64,000 nucleotides of DNA from Cryptomeria japonica (GCF_030272615.1 NC_081410.1:122264640-122328639), one strand, 5' to 3'; shown: positions 12,723 through 25,370, counted from the stretch's first letter. Made by a program: numbers and translations. Notes: a model not told the origin generated them from the letters alone.

Positions 12723-13264
12723 ATGGATCAAGGTTAATTTTTGTTTATTTTTGTCTTTCTTTCCCATTTGTTCAATTTGTTTTACATTTTGAATTTAATT
12801 TCATTAATTTTGATTAGGTTTTTTCATTTTTTGTTTCAAAAACCAGATTCTTCTAATCCAGAACAAGAACAACCAAATGCACCTCCTGAAAACCCACAAG
12901 AACAACCAAATGCACCTCCTGAAAATACACAAGAACAACCCCCAATTCCTCCTTTTGACCGCACACCCGAAACACAGGAGCAATTAATTAATCAGTTAGG
13001 ACAAAATATGTCTAAAATCAATAGATTGATTGTTAAATTGAAAACTTCTGAACTTGAGCATCATCAATCCCTCGCCACTAGCCTAGAAACATTAGCTAGT
13101 GGTGCCATAGCTGTTTCCACAAAAAATACCAAATGGGGAAGCTTTAGGGATAGGTGTCGTCAATTCTATGCCGATGGGCTATCATATGATGGAGTAAAAA
13201 ACAAAATATTACTAAACAACAAATATGTGCCCTTTTCGTTGATCCCAAAACTGGCCAGTCATTA
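12723..13264 (+). pseudogene. Gene A, truncated 5' duplicate
   Basis: ATGGATCAAG at 12723-12732 is followed by a GT donor, a 114-base T-rich intron and a CAG acceptor; coding then resumes with DSSNPEQEQPNAPPEN at 12847. A second NAPPEN repeat, an INQLGQNMSKINRLIVKLK helix and WGSFRDRCRQFYADGLSY follow. The frame stays open until the copy stops abruptly at about 13264, where a fresh terminal motif begins. It is thus the first 0.94 kb of an element joined head-to-tail to a second copy. This duplicate keeps the CAG acceptor that the adjacent longer copy has lost. Confidence 0.75.
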
Positions 13265-13310
13265 CCTGGGCGTGTGTACAAAGATGGTGGTCAGAAAAGT
13301 GGACACCACC
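13265..13310 (+). repeat. Element terminal motif, left inner copy
   Basis: GGGCGTGTGTACAAAGATGG, then TGGTCAGAAAAGTGGACACC; directly repeated from 12322 with a spacing of about 943 bases. The GGGCGTGTG form matches the inverted copy ending at 53732. Confidence 0.85.
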
Positions 13311-13334
13311 CAAAAAAAACTTGGAAAAACAAGC

Positions 13335-13550
13335 AGCGCGTACGTGGTTTTAAAATTTGAAATTCCCGCGTAGGCGCTTAGGTTTGTTCTTCCCGAGCCT
13401 AGAAAATGTAGCACGTACGCGCTGCTTTTAGGAAAATGAGAGCGTACGCACTACGCCTTGAAAAATGAGCGCGTACGCGCTGCTCATAGGAAAATGAGTG
13501 TGTACGCACTAATAATCCAAATAAAACCGCGTACATGGTGTCAGGTAAAA
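13335..13550. repeat. Subterminal palindrome cluster, left copy 2
   Basis: A second set of GCGTACGC-type palindromes in the same relation to the 13265 terminus as the 12375-12605 set has to 12322. Some cores have decayed from CG to TG or CA. Confidence 0.75.
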
Positions 13551-13665
13551 AAAGTTAAAAAAAAAAACTGGGTCTCATTTACCCGTGAATCGCGTTTTTA
13601 ACTTCGTTTTTTACCCATTTCCTCTCCTAAACTGCGAACGGAGTGCTAGATTTATCCTCCAGGCT

Positions 13666-16279
13666 ATGGATCAAGGTTAGTTTTTGATTATTTTTGTCTT
13701 TCTTTCCGGTTTATGCAATTTGTTTTACATTTTGAATTTAATTTCATTAGTTTTGATTAGGTTTTTTCATTTTTTGTTTCAAAAACCAAATTCTTCTAAT
13801 CCAGAATAAGAACAACCAAATGCACCTCCTGAAAACCCACAAGAACAACCAAATGCACCTCCTGAAAACACACAAGAACAACCCCTAATTCATCCTTTTG
13901 ACCGCACAGCCGAAACACAGGAAGAATTAATTAATCAGTTAGGACAAAATACGTATAAAATCAATAGACTGATTGTAAAATTGAAAACTTCTGAACTTGA
14001 CCATCATCAATCCCTCACCACTAGCCTAGAAACATTAGCTAGTGGTGCCATAGCTGTTTCCACAGAAATTACCAAATGGGGAAGCTTTAGGGATAGGTGT
14101 CGTCAATTCTATGCCAATGGGCTATCATACGATGGAGTAAAAAACAAAAATATTTCTAAACAACAAATATGTGCCCTTTTTTGTTGATCCCAAAATTGGT
14201 TAGTCATTACCTCTTAATGCAAAGAGGTTTCCCATACATTGGTGTACCAATGCGCAGATGAAGAATCTTTTTTGGCAGAGGTGGTGGATGGTCTTTGATG
14301 ATCCACCTTGTAATAATTATGAGGTGCCATTATATTTTTTGAGAAAAAGATATTGTGAGTTTGTGCTCAATGTGTGGCCAAACTATTTTGACATGAGAGA
14401 GTTTTATGGTAGAGCTGGTGGCTCTGCCCAAGATAGACTTGGAGCCCGTAGGCGATTAGCCGCGGAGAGTCGCCGCCCCTTAGCACCCAAACCCAAGGTG
14501 CATCAGGCTGTCCCATTAGAGCTGAAAGAGTCGATGGAGCTACAGACTCTTCAGGCGGCCACAACATTGACTGGTGCCATCATCCAGCATGGGATGTCAT
14601 TAGCACAGCCTATTGTATTGGATGATGAGCCGTTAGATGGCGACAGAGAGCCCATCGAGCAGATGTGTGTCAGTTACTCGGGGATAGATGATGCAACCGG
14701 TGCAGATGGATACTCATATCATCTATGCACGATTTGCGGTTGTAGATGTCAGGCTCACGCGGTTGAGGATGTCGCGCTGACAGATGAGTTGATGGATGTG
14801 GTGTTTGCCCATGAGCCATAGACACAGGTGTGTTGATTTGAATTCATAACATTTTATTTATTAGTCACTTTAAATTTATAATTACATAAATAAATTTTCA
14901 TTTATACATCGATTTAAATTGAGACAAATAATATGTATTTCAAGATGCAGTAGCGGTATCCCATACACCTCCCCCAGTTACTATAGCTGCAACTTCGATG
15001 CCCGAGGTATAAATTTTGTAACATGTTAAAATAGAATAGTACACTTTGAATTCAAAAAAATACAAGATATACTAACTATCTTTAATGCTTGGTCCAATTT
15101 CTGGTTTGTAGGTGTTGACAGGGGACGAAATGTCCCAGATTGATGACATCACGCTCTCAACGATCGATTTTGGCCTACAAGGCTATACAACATCATATTT
15201 TGTACAACTCTTTTTATGTATTGTTTTGATGGAATATGCAAGTCATTTCATTTTAGATTTTTAAAATTATGTTTAATTTATTATCTGTACTAATATCTCA
15301 TGTTAATTTTGTGTTTTTAGGGTACCCCCTCCGCGTCTAGGGCTCGTCCTAAGGAAAAGAATTCCTTGAAGACGCCAAAACACGTGAAGAAGGTAATTGA
15401 ACACATTTTTAGTTGTACAATTGTTTGAAAATGTTGAAATCAAGTACTAGTTGGGGTTTGTAGATTGATGAGTGTTTTTTGTCTATTTTACATGTACATC
15501 GACCATTGAGCTTTGTGGATATGTTGAATGCACCTGATTCGCCCGTGGATCAAGAGAGGGCGGAGGTATGTATCTCTACTTTATTTTCTTGATTTCATGA
15601 TTATATGCACACGTACATGTGAACTTGTGATATATTATAATCTTATAATTTTTTCATACAGGAAATATCCATACCTATTTCGTCAATGGCGAACCCTCCT
15701 CCTTGCACTAGAGAAGCATCTCAGGATCTGATACACTTTTGTTTGATATGTAAAATTAATTGTTTTTAACCTTCAATACTTATCATTATATTAATTGTAT
15801 TTAATCTTTGTACATTTTTTGTATAGGTAATAGCGACAGTTTCAACATCGATAGTGAGCCATCCTCAGTCCATTGAAGAAGCATCTCAGGCACAGGTACG
15901 TCATTGTTCTCTATATCGTAGCTTTTAAGTGTTTTTGATATATTTATGTTAGTACATTGTATTAATTGTACATTTAATCTACAATAGACTCCTTCGCAGT
16001 ACGACCATAACGTGGATCCATTTAAGTATGTCTTCAAGAAAACTCCTAAGAGTGACAAGGAGAGGAGAGCGAAGACATTAGCTCCTGTATCAGCCGATGA
16101 AGTAATCTACATTTCAATTGCAAAGGAATTAAAGTTAAATGCATAGTTATGTTGTTAATTGTGAACTATTTTCTACAAAAGAATTCTAACTTGGCTTTTG
16201 AATTTTGGTTTTGTAGCCATCTACAGAGCCGCGTACTGCATCGAAGAGGCTTGATTTTGATGATCCACCACAAGTTTAG
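13666..16279 (+). pseudogene. Gene A, left copy: multi-exon element gene of unknown function
   Basis: Exon 1 is 13666-13675; exon 2 is 13790-14827. Then come candidate exons 14945-15006, 15112-15189, 15321-15392, 15464-15565, 15662-15730, 15827-15895, 15988-16101 and 16217-16279 (ends DFDDPPQV, stop). From 15112 on, every exon is a multiple of three and phase 0. Visible protein features are Gln/Pro/Asn repeats (PNAPPEN), a helical segment, FWQRWWMVFDDPPCNNYEVP, basic Arg-rich text and a Cys/His cluster (HLCTICGCRCQAH). Damage: the exon 2 acceptor is AA instead of AG, TAA at 13807, a frameshift near 14165-14185, TAG at 14819, and donors lost after 15189 and 15730. The exon 2/3 phase does not fit the donor I chose. 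I do not recognise the family. It may be an accessory transposition protein. Confidence 0.62.
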
Positions 16280-16781
16280 GATCATATAGTGTTAGTTTTG
16301 GTCATAGAATGACCAATACATGTAGATATACTCTATATTTTTATTGTATATCGATTTGGACATGGCATATGCCACATTTTTGTAATACTTGTATTGACTT
16401 GGCAGACATGCCTTTTTTTATATATATAAATATCAATATTTGATCCAAGAAATGTGTACTGAGTTCATTATTTTGTATTCGTTGTATTTTGTGGTTGTCC
16501 TTTTATAAATTTAAATGAATATTTGCATATATAATCAACAATATGAATATAAACAACAAAAATATATGATATAAAACATTGTAATCGTGGAATATGATTT
16601 GATAAAATTTCTAAAATATTGAATTAACCCTACAAACTCCTTGTATTCAGTTCATTATTCTGTATTCACTGTATTTGGTGGCTACCCTTTTATAAATTTA
16701 AATGAATATTTGCATATGTAATCAACAATATGAATATAAACAACAAAAAATGACAATATGAATATAAACAACAATATGTGT
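16280..16781. other. Gene A 3' flank with duplicated AT-rich block
   Basis: A block containing tttataaatttaaatgaata is present twice (near 16502 and 16690), together with repeats of aatatgaatataaacaacaa. The right copy has the same duplicated block in inverted order (50220-50520). No coding content is seen. Confidence 0.6.
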
Positions 16782-18735
16782 TTGGTGCGAGAGCACCCTC
16801 ATGCTCGCAATGGTCAAATTTTGTTCGTCATGTACATAAACCGACATCGTGAGAGCATCCGGGTGGGCAGGTTTATGCTAGGCATGCCCCTGTCGTGCAT
16901 CCTAAAGCTCTGGAACGTCGAGAGTCATACCATATCGGTGCGATCTCTCAAGTGCCTTAAGTCCAAAATTATCAAAATTTGATGGACTGTTTCTTCAAAT
17001 CCAGGACACATATGGTCAATCCATTTGAACTCATGGGGTCGCGTGAGGCTCCTCTACAATGGAAAGTCTTGGTTTTTGACGATTCCGAGCCATTTTTAAT
17101 TGGTAGCATTTTTTTTGCCTGCTGCAAAAACCGTCAGTTGCATGCAATGCAAAGTTGCCAGATTGGCTAGAATTGATTCGGTTCGTCGTGTGCACAAAAA
17201 GATGTCGCGAGCGAGTCTGGGTGGGAAATTTTATGCTAGGCATGCCCTTGTCATGCATCCCAAAGCACCGGAATGTCGAGTCATACCGTACTAGTGTGAT
17301 CTCTCAAGTGCACTAAGTCCAAGAAATTGTCAAAATTTGATGGATTGCTTCTTCAAATCCAGGACACATATGGTCGATCTGTTTAACTCATGAGGTCACG
17401 TGAGGCTCCTTTATAATGGCCTGTCTCGGTTTTTGACGAGTCGAAGCCATTTTCAATTGGTAGAATTTTTTTGCCTGCTGCAAAAACAGTCAATTGCATG
17501 CAATGCAAAGTTGCCAGATTGGCTAGAATTGATTCGGTTCGTCGTGTGCACAAACCGATTTCACGAGAGTGTCCGGGTGGGCAGGTTTACACTAGGCATA
17601 CCCCTGTCGTGCATCCCAAAGCGCCGGAACGTCGAGAGTCATATCGTATTGGTGCGATCTCTCAAGTGCCTCGAGTAAAAAAAAATGTCAAAATTTGATG
17701 GACTGTTTCTTCAAATCGAGGACACATATGGTCGATCCATTTGAACCTATGGGGTTGCGTGAGGCTTCTCTACAATGGCCTGTCTCAGTTTTTGACGAGT
17801 CGGAGCCATTTTTAATTGGTAGTATTTTTTTGCCTGTTGCAAAAACTGTCAGTTGTATGCAATGCAAAGTTGCCAAATTGGCTAGAATTGATTCAGTTCA
17901 TCGTGTGCACAAACCGACGTCACGAGTGCGTTTGGGTGGGCAAGTTTATGCTAGGAATTCCCCTGTCGTGCATCCCAAAGCGCCAGAACATCGAGAGTCA
18001 TACCATACTGGTACGATCTCTCAAGTGCCCTGAGTCCAAAAAATTATCAAAATTTGACGGACTGTTTCTTCAAATACAGGACACATATGGTCAATCCGTT
18101 TGAAACCGTGGGGTCATGTGAGGCTCCTCTACAATGGCTTGTCTCGATTTTTAACGAGTCGGAGCCATTTTCAATTGGTAGCATTTTTTCGCTTGCTACA
18201 AAAACCGTCAGTTGCATGCAATGCAAAGTTGCCACATTGGCTAGAATTGATTCGGTTCGTCTTGTGCACAAATTGATGTCACGAGAGCGTTCGGGTGGGC
18301 AGGTTTACGCTAGGCATGCCCCTGTCGTGCATCCCAAGCGCCGGAACGTCGAGAGTCATACCATACCAATGCGATCTCTCAAGTGCCCTGAGTCCAAAAA
18401 AATGTCAAAATTTGACAGAATGTTTCTTAAAATCTAGGACACATATGGTCGATCCATTTGAACCCGTGGAGTCGCGTGAGGCTCCTCTACAATGTATTGT
18501 CTCAGTTTTTGACGAGTCAGAGCCATTTTCAATTGGTAGCATTTTTTTGCCTGCTGCAAAAACCATCAGTTGCATGCAATGCAAAGTTGCCAGATTGGCT
18601 AGAATTGATTCAGTTCGTTGTGTGCACAAACCGACGTCACGAGTGCGTCCGGGTGGGCAGGTTTAGGCTAGGCATGCCCCTGTCGTGCATCCCAAAGTGC
18701 TGAAAAGTCGAGAGTCATACTGTATCGACGCAATG
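16782..18735 (+). repeat. 358-bp tandem array between convergent genes (left, about 5.5 units)
   Basis: Unit junctions marked by tcaaaatttga fall near 16973, 17331, 17689, 18047 and 18406, a period of 357-359. Units contain gcaatgcaaagttgcca, attgattcggttcgtcgtg and gtcgtgcatcccaaagc. Most units carry an open frame of about 110-125 codons on the plus strand (for example 17695-18033) with similar text in both arms, such as REAPLQW, VARLARID and QVYARHAPVVHPK. It may encode nothing; a satellite-like spacer is the default reading. The array sits between the 3' ends of gene A and gene B in both element copies. Confidence 0.9.
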
Positions 18736-19371
18736 TAGAAGTTGCTTGACAACTTTTTTGACAATTTTTTTGACAACAATGACAATTTTTGCTCAAACTG
18801 CATCTAGTCTCAATCCATGACCCCTATGACCCGATAATGACTCAAATAATTCTCCATGATTATACAAGAATCAAGAATGCTCATGATTGACCAGGGACAC
18901 ATCACATATACTCAAAACATAGTCACAAAACATTGACACACAAAATAGTCACAAAACATTGTCACATATTATTCAAAAATTTGCCTCTAAATATGGTCAA
19001 ATCAGCTCTTTGCTATTTGATTATACAAAAAAATGTCTTCCAAATCATCTCATGGGCTTTTATACAAAATTTGGCATTACAATATGTGTGATTCAACTCA
19101 TCGCCATTTTAATATAATAATCATCTCATGGGCTTTTATACAAAATTTGGCATTACAATATGTGCGATTCAGCTCATCGCCATTTTAATATACAAAATTT
19201 GGCATGTACATATGTACAAATCAGCTCATTTCCATTTAAATATACAAAATTATGCCCGTAAACATGTAAAAATCAGCTCATGGGCATTTATATATACAAA
19301 AAACAAATATAGAACAATTCATCGACGATTTATACAAAATTCTCAAAATCATTCTACTCTGAACTGTAGAA
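18736..19371. repeat. Gene B 3' flank with short AT-rich tandem repeats
   Basis: A unit of about 60-75 bases containing catgggcttttatacaaaat, gcattacaatatgtg and cagctcatcgccatttt is repeated several times between 19040 and 19300. The same repeats occur inverted at 47340-47600. A run gacaactttttt/gacaattttt marks the edge near 18745. Confidence 0.75.
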
Positions 19372-22294
19372 TCAATCAAGTGAGCCTTCAAGATCGACTC
19401 TAACCCGTAATGTGTCAAGTATTGGCTCATGGTTAGATTCACAAACTTTCCATAGAATATTGTTATGAGGTCTACCACGATACTTCATCAAATAAATATT
19501 TGTTGCAACAACAAGGTTAGAGAAATGAAGAATATGTCTGTGTGTTTCAAAGTCTTTGAACAACCAAACATCAGAATTCTTGATAGGGTATCTTTGAAGC
19601 CATGTTCCAGTTAGGACAATAGATCCTATTGGGTACTCAATACCCTCTCCATCAATGATTGTGGTTGTCAATTTTCTTTTAAGCTCAACACAACGACATA
19701 AATAGTAATCTGTTCCTTCTTCATTGTTCTCTTCTGCAACAACTGCTTACACATGACCTACATTTTATAAAGTGTTAATTAATACCAAAAATAAATAATG
19801 ATGTACAACAAAATGAACCAAAAAGAATACTTGCAAAAAAATTAACTAAAAAATCACCTGAATCCACTAGGTCGGATACATGGTCAAAATCCACTGATGT
19901 CTCCATCTGGCTCAATTGTAGTGCTTTGGAATTTGATATGAATCAATGGGAACCAACGGTCTACAAGACCATTTGTCAACCCACTCTTTTGATTCACATT
20001 CTTCCCACAAACAATACATGCATGAAGAGCAAAAACATACCATCTGTCTCGTATAAATTACTAGTGAACTTGAATTTGAACTCATAAATGAGTGCATGTC
20101 ACTTGATCCTGCAACTGTACAACAATCTAGATAGTTTTCAATGTTAGATTCAGTGATCAACCAAAAATATCTATGAACCATTGACGTACCTAGATTACCT
20201 GGGCCCATCGTAGACTTACACCATCGTACAATTGTTTCTGCATCTATCAACTCAACACCACCTTCATACATCAATTCTTCCCTAGCTAGGGCTCTTTTCA
20301 CACATGCTCTTGCACCATCGTGCTCTCCCTTACCATGTCCAGCCTCAGTGAAATTCCAAAAATGTTGTACACCACTTGTCATATGCATCCTTGTCAGCCA
20401 ATAAAACATCCTTGCATTCTTGAATTGTGCGGTGCAATTATCTGACCATATTAAGTGTCGGTTGTATCATATGTTCCTTTCCCTTAAACTATCATAGAAA
20501 ACTTTAAAGCATCCTTGTACAAACTTTGATGAATGAGTACGATCATCACTTATGTAGAAGTGATACTCTCTTACAACCTTTCTATCCTCCTCTGTGCTAT
20601 CATCTGCATGTATGAATGCTATGTGTATAAAAATAGAAACTTGTGTAGAGTGATAATACATGGATTGCACTTCATTTTGAGGTTGTAGTGTATAATTTTC
20701 AGCGAAATCAACGATAGAGACAATGGTGGCAAGAATAAATGTGTCCTTACATAACTTGAATTGCTCGTCTAACCATCGAGCTCTATGTGTATGCATTATG
20801 TACTCATAAACTAGTTTCTCTTGAAACATTTTCATAAATTGAGCTACACATATATCATTTTTCACTAGCTCACATCTCTTCAATTCTTTTCCATCTTTAA
20901 CTCCATATGTGACTGTCTTGTATTTTTTGAAAGAAACTAGTTTCGTACCAATTTCATGTGTGCTCTCTAAATGTACGCATCTTGGTAAACATTGCAAACC
21001 ACCACATATCACACAAGAACCTTCCAAACAAGGCATCTTATAATAAATGCAACTATTATGTCTATTACATAGCACACTTGAAATAAATTCTCTTACCGAC
21101 TTAGGAGGTGCTTGTATATTACATTCCTGCAAAACATCGTTAGTGTGCAAAGTAGAACAAATATGACAAAAAATATCATAATGCATGGAAAATTCAATAT
21201 GCATCCTACAACAACACGTGGTGCGTACATGATTAATCTTAATATAAAAAGGTTCTGCCATTTCAAAAAATCTTTGAGAAATTTCTTATTTGAGGAAACT
21301 TTTGAAGGAATCTTTCATAAAAATTAGTTTGAGTCATATCCAAATAGTGTTTGGCATGTGGCTCACGATTTGTAGGCCCAATTCGCCTTCTAACAACATC
21401 TCTTTGGTTGGGCGAAACTCTTGTGTTGTCATGCCAAAAATTTTCAATTAATGTTTTTAGTGCATCAACAACAACTTTGTCTTTGCGTGGTAGTCTACCC
21501 GAGAATGCCCAAAGAGAATTATTGTTAGGTTCCTCTATTTTTTACCGCCCCTTTAATGCTTTACTTAATGTTGTTCTACTAACATTTAATGACTTACTTG
21601 TTTTGCTTATCAAACGATCTTTTTTTATTTTCTTGCTCATTATGGTTGATGTAATGACACGTCAAGTAGCATTAGAATATTTAGTATGTGATTTTGAACC
21701 AATAGCTTGATATGCATCAAATAGATTTCTCACAATAGTTCTTTCACTGTTACTTTCAGATGATCTTAGGCCTAGAATTTTCATTGTCTCTCTAAAATTC
21801 AAATTTTTAATCATTTGAACAATTAATTGACATCTTGAGGTTTGATTTAAGTTATTAAAATAGTTTTGCCATATTCTTTTAACCATTCTCCTACAAGTTC
21901 GTTCATTCATTCTATTGGGCATTGACTTCAATATATTCTCATCAATGTCAATTAGATACTTTGGTTTCCTAGGAATGATTCTAGGAGGTGTTAACATCGA
22001 TGTATCATGTACATTCAATTCATCAAGTAGAGAAGGTGTAATATGTTCATCATTTAATTGATTATTCAATGTGCTATCGTCTTCAATTGCATTAGGTTCA
22101 AACAGTAAATCAAATGTCTCTTCTTCAATTGCATTAGGTGCATTATATTCATTTGGTAAATCGAATTGAGATGTTGAGGATGACATACCTTCTTCTCCCA
22201 TTATTCTTATGTCACACAATTTCTTCATACGCTGCCTTTGTCTTTCCTTTTGAGCCTCTCATTGTTCCATCGTTCCTCGCTTGTTCTTTCCCAT
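19372..22294 (-). pseudogene. Gene B, left copy: DDE-type transposase-like pseudogene
   Basis: The minus-strand protein is collinear with the right copy. From ATG at 22294 or 22228 it gives acidic N-terminal text, then MKILGLRSSESN, LWAFSGRLPRKDK and FWHDNTRVSPNQRDVVRRRI in successive frames. A Cys/His-rich segment follows (21261-21000), then VDFAENYTLQPQNEVQS, SDNCTAQFKNARMFY, EAGHGKGEHDGARACVKRAL and a C-terminal exon (19757-19372) after a 100-base GT-AG intron (19758-19857). The acidic residues in DFAENY, SDN and GEHDG lie in the order expected of an RNase H-fold transposase. Lesions: TGA at about 21663, frameshifts near 21290 and 19930, a stop at about 20466, and TAA in the last exon. The copy is not functional. 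The superfamily is unassigned. Confidence 0.78.
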
Positions 22295-22599
22295 GGTTGA
22301 TATCGGTTGTCCTAAATAGAATCATATTACATATATATGTAAATAAAAGTTTATAAACAAACAAATAACCATAAATATGCATCTTATCACTATTTTTTGG
22401 AATCAAACTATTAAACAATCACAATACTATTGACAAAAACTAATAAGAACAACAATTCAATTATTTGAAATTATGCAAAAACAAAAAATTCCCTTACTTC
22501 TATGTATAAACAGTGATAGAAGTGCAGACACAGTTCCAGTGGGGTCTTCAACGACCTCAAAAACTTTTGTTGAGGCTGTTGAGGCTCTTGGGCAACTAA

Positions 22600-22875
22600 A
22601 ACTATGTCTATAAACCGCATACGCGCTACATTAATAACTGCGTATGCGCTGTTAGTCCATAAAATGTTGACAAGCCCAACGGTATTCTTTTTTCCCATTC
22701 TGGACTAATAAGTAGCGCGTATGCGCTCATAAGCCTAAAAAATGTTATCGTAGGGTAATGAATAATGGACTCAGTACAAGTAATAAGTACCCGCGTACGC
22801 GCTCCTTTGCCTTAAAAAAATATGGCAGGGTAGTGAACTAATAGTTTTTGTACCTTGTACGCGCTATTGGTAGTA
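22600..22875. repeat. Palindrome cluster upstream of gene B, left copy
   Basis: About seven GCGTACGC/GCGTATGC-type cores lie between 22617 and 22870 (for example gcatacgcgct, gcgtatgcgct, cgcgtacgcgct). This is the 5' flank of gene B on its minus strand and is mirrored at 43795-43990 in the right copy. These may be transposase-binding or promoter sites; this is inference. Confidence 0.72.
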
Positions 22876-22888
22876 GAAAAGATGTGAA

Positions 22889-22897
22889 TGAAAAGGA

Positions 22898-22994
<97 letters not shown>

Positions 22995-23263
22995 AGAGTA
23001 GGGTGGAGGGAGAGAGGAGGGGGGCGGAAGGGAAAGAGGGAGGGAGAGAGGGAAAGAAGAGGGGGGAGGGTGGGAGAGAAGAAGGGGTATGGATGAAGGA
23101 AGAGGGAGAGTAGGGGGAGGGAGGGAGAGGGAGAGAGTAGGGGGAGGGAGAGAGAGAGAGGGCAGGAGGGAGAGGGAGAGAGGGAAGGTAGAGAGAGGGA
23201 GAGGGAGAGTTGGGGGAAGGGAGGGAGAGGGAGAGAGAGAGGGGGAAGGGAGAGGGAGAGAGA

Positions 23264-23338
<75 letters not shown>

Positions 23339-24170
23339 AGAGAGGGTGAGAGAGAGAAGGGGGAGGGAGAGAGGGAAGGTAGAGAAAGGGGGGAGAGAGG
23401 GAGAGAAGAGGGGGGAGGGTGGGAGAGAAGAAGGGGTATGGAGGAAGGGAGGGAGAGAGAGAGAGAGAGGGAGAGGGGTGAGAGATAGAGGGAGGGAGAG
23501 AGGGAGAGAAGGGGGGGAACGAGGGAGAGGGAGAGAGAGGGAATGAGGGAGAGAGAGAGAGGGGGGAGAGAGAGAGAGGGGGAGAGAGAGGGAGAGGGAG
23601 AGAGAGGGAGAGAGGGAGAGGGGGAAGAGTATGGGGGAGGGAGAGAGAAGGGGGGGCGGAAGGGAAGGAGGGAGGGAGAGAGGGAGAGAAGAGGGGGGAG
23701 GGTGGGAGAGAAGAAGGGGTATGGAGGAAGGGAGAGGGAGAGTAGGGGGAAGGAGGGAGAGGAGAGGGGAGAGGGAGAGAGAGAGGGGGGGAGGGAGAGG
23801 GAGAGAGAGAGGGAAGGAGAGAGAGGGAGAGAGAGAGAGAGGGGGGAGGGAAGGTAGAGAGAGGAAGAGAGGTAGAGGGAGGGAGAGAGGGAGAGAAGAG
23901 GGGGGAGGGAAGGAGGGAGAGGGAGAGAGAAAGGACATAGGACACCATATGACTGATCTTGACTATGACTATAGGAGTTACAAAAGAAGAGAAAGAGGGA
24001 GGGAGAGAAGAAGAGAAAGAGGGATGGGGTATGGATGAAGGGAGAAGGGGAGAGAGCGAGAGAGAGAGGGATGGGGTATGGAGGAAGGGAGAAGGGGAGA
24101 GAGAGAGAGAGAGAGGGAGAGGGAGATAGGGAGAGAAGAAGGAGGGGGGACAGAGGGAGAGGAAGAGATA
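22889..24170 (+). repeat. Polypurine GA/GGGA tract
   Basis: About 1.25 kb of almost pure purine on the plus strand, with perfect (AG)n runs at about 22901-22989 and 23271-23329 and minisatellite-like phrases (agagaagaggggggagggtg, agaaggggtatggaggaagg) repeated. It is broken at 23935-23990 by a fragment of the 565-bp repeat unit. Open frames here (Arg/Glu/Gly or Ser/Leu/Pro) are artefacts of composition. Confidence 0.9.
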
Positions 24171-24484
24171 TCGAATCTAGGACACAATATGACCCCTAAC
24201 AACATCTAAGGGGTCATATGACACTATATTATCCCTTAGCACACCATAGGACCTATAACGACAAAAAATGATGTCCTAAGCGGTCATAGAACACGATAGG
24301 ACCCTTTAGAACACCATATGGTGTTGTTATGGGTCATTGGTGTCCCGAGGGGTCTTAACGTGTCACAGGACACCATACGACCTCTTAGGAAATAATACGA
24401 CCTCTAATGACACCTAAGGGGTCATATGGTGGGCTAATAAAATGATATATTAAATTTAAAGTTATGAATCGAAAATCATACAAC
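24171..24484. repeat. Mosaic of short repeats at the edge of the 565-bp array
   Basis: The motif aaggggtcatatg and variants (gacaccatatgacc, gacctctaatgacacc) recur 8-10 times in alternating orientation. The last part (24362-24480) is nearly identical to 39752-39865, directly after the 3' LTR of the inserted retrotransposon. Confidence 0.7.
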
Positions 24485-25370
24485 GAGATTCCAAGCGAAC
24501 AAACAATGAGGCTTCGCTAAAAAGAAAGTGTAAGAGCTTGACCTAACCCTAAGAGTACTGCCTAAGTTCTAAAACATACGATGCTATTAAATTTGCAAGG
24601 TTATAAGATTGATCTTGATTGTGATTATAGGAATTACACACTTGATTTCTTTCATGGGTATGTACCATTCCAAGTTGTTTGACAAGTGATGATCATCATA
24701 TACTACCACTGCCATGCATATAACAACTTTAATTTCTGTAGGTCACAGGAATTGTGTAACAACATGGGAACTCTCGCATACCCACCACTATCATTCTACA
24801 GGACATCATATGTGTTACTCTCCCTCTTTCTCTTCCTACCTGTTGTTTCCTTCTGAAAAACATATTGTAGGTACTCTGACTCATCATGTTGCTTTGTTGA
24901 CACTATTTTCCACATCTGTTCTGCTCATTAAAAACACATTCGAGAAGAATATTGCTGTAGGTTTCCTTGTTTGTCATGGTAATACACCTGTGGTTCAATT
25001 TCAAACCCTATTCCTCCTATTCAATATACACACACAAATCCATCAGTCATCGAGACTCCAAGCAAACAAACAACGAGGCTTCGCTAAAAAGCAAGTGTAA
25101 GAGCTTGACCTAACCCCAAGAGTACTGCCTAAGTTCTAAAACATATGATGCTATTAAATTTGCAAGGTTATAAGACTGATCTCGATTGTGACTATAGGAA
25201 TTACACACTTGATTTCTTTCATGGGTATGTACCATTCCAAGTTGTTTGACAAGTGATGATCATCATATACTACCACTGCCATGCAGACAACAAACTTTAA
25301 TTTCTTTAGGTGATAGGCATTGTGTAACAACATGGGAACTCTCGCATACCCACCACTATCATTCTATAGG
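24485..25370 (+). repeat. 565-bp tandem array, left part (about 1.6 units)
   Basis: Units begin with gagattccaagcgaacaaac at 24485 and gagactccaagcaaacaaac near 25049. The second unit is cut at 25370 by a retrotransposon LTR. The rest of the array lies at 39740-41571. Each full unit keeps an open frame of roughly 77-128 codons containing GTLTHHVALLTLFSTS and HGNTPVVQFQTLFLLFN. Confidence 0.85.

Larger units (their letters stand above)
12322..24170 (+). mobile_element. Two-gene DNA-transposon-like element, left copy (main part)
   Basis: The order on the plus strand is: terminal motif, partial duplicate of the gene A 5' end, a second terminal motif at 13265, gene A (+), 358-bp array, gene B (-), palindrome cluster, purine tract. 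The right copy shows the same parts in inverted order (43068-53732). Homology resumes at 41572-42060 after an array and nested retrotransposons, so the unit has been split. Gene B carries DDE-transposase-like motifs, which with the shared terminal motif supports a cut-and-paste origin. I saw no opposite-facing terminus or target duplication for this copy. Orientation is given by gene A. Confidence 0.75.

Noticed and set aside
22812-24205. Long Ser/Leu/Pro and Arg/Glu/Gly open frames
   Set aside because: They follow only from the GA/CT repeat composition and are open in several frames at once.
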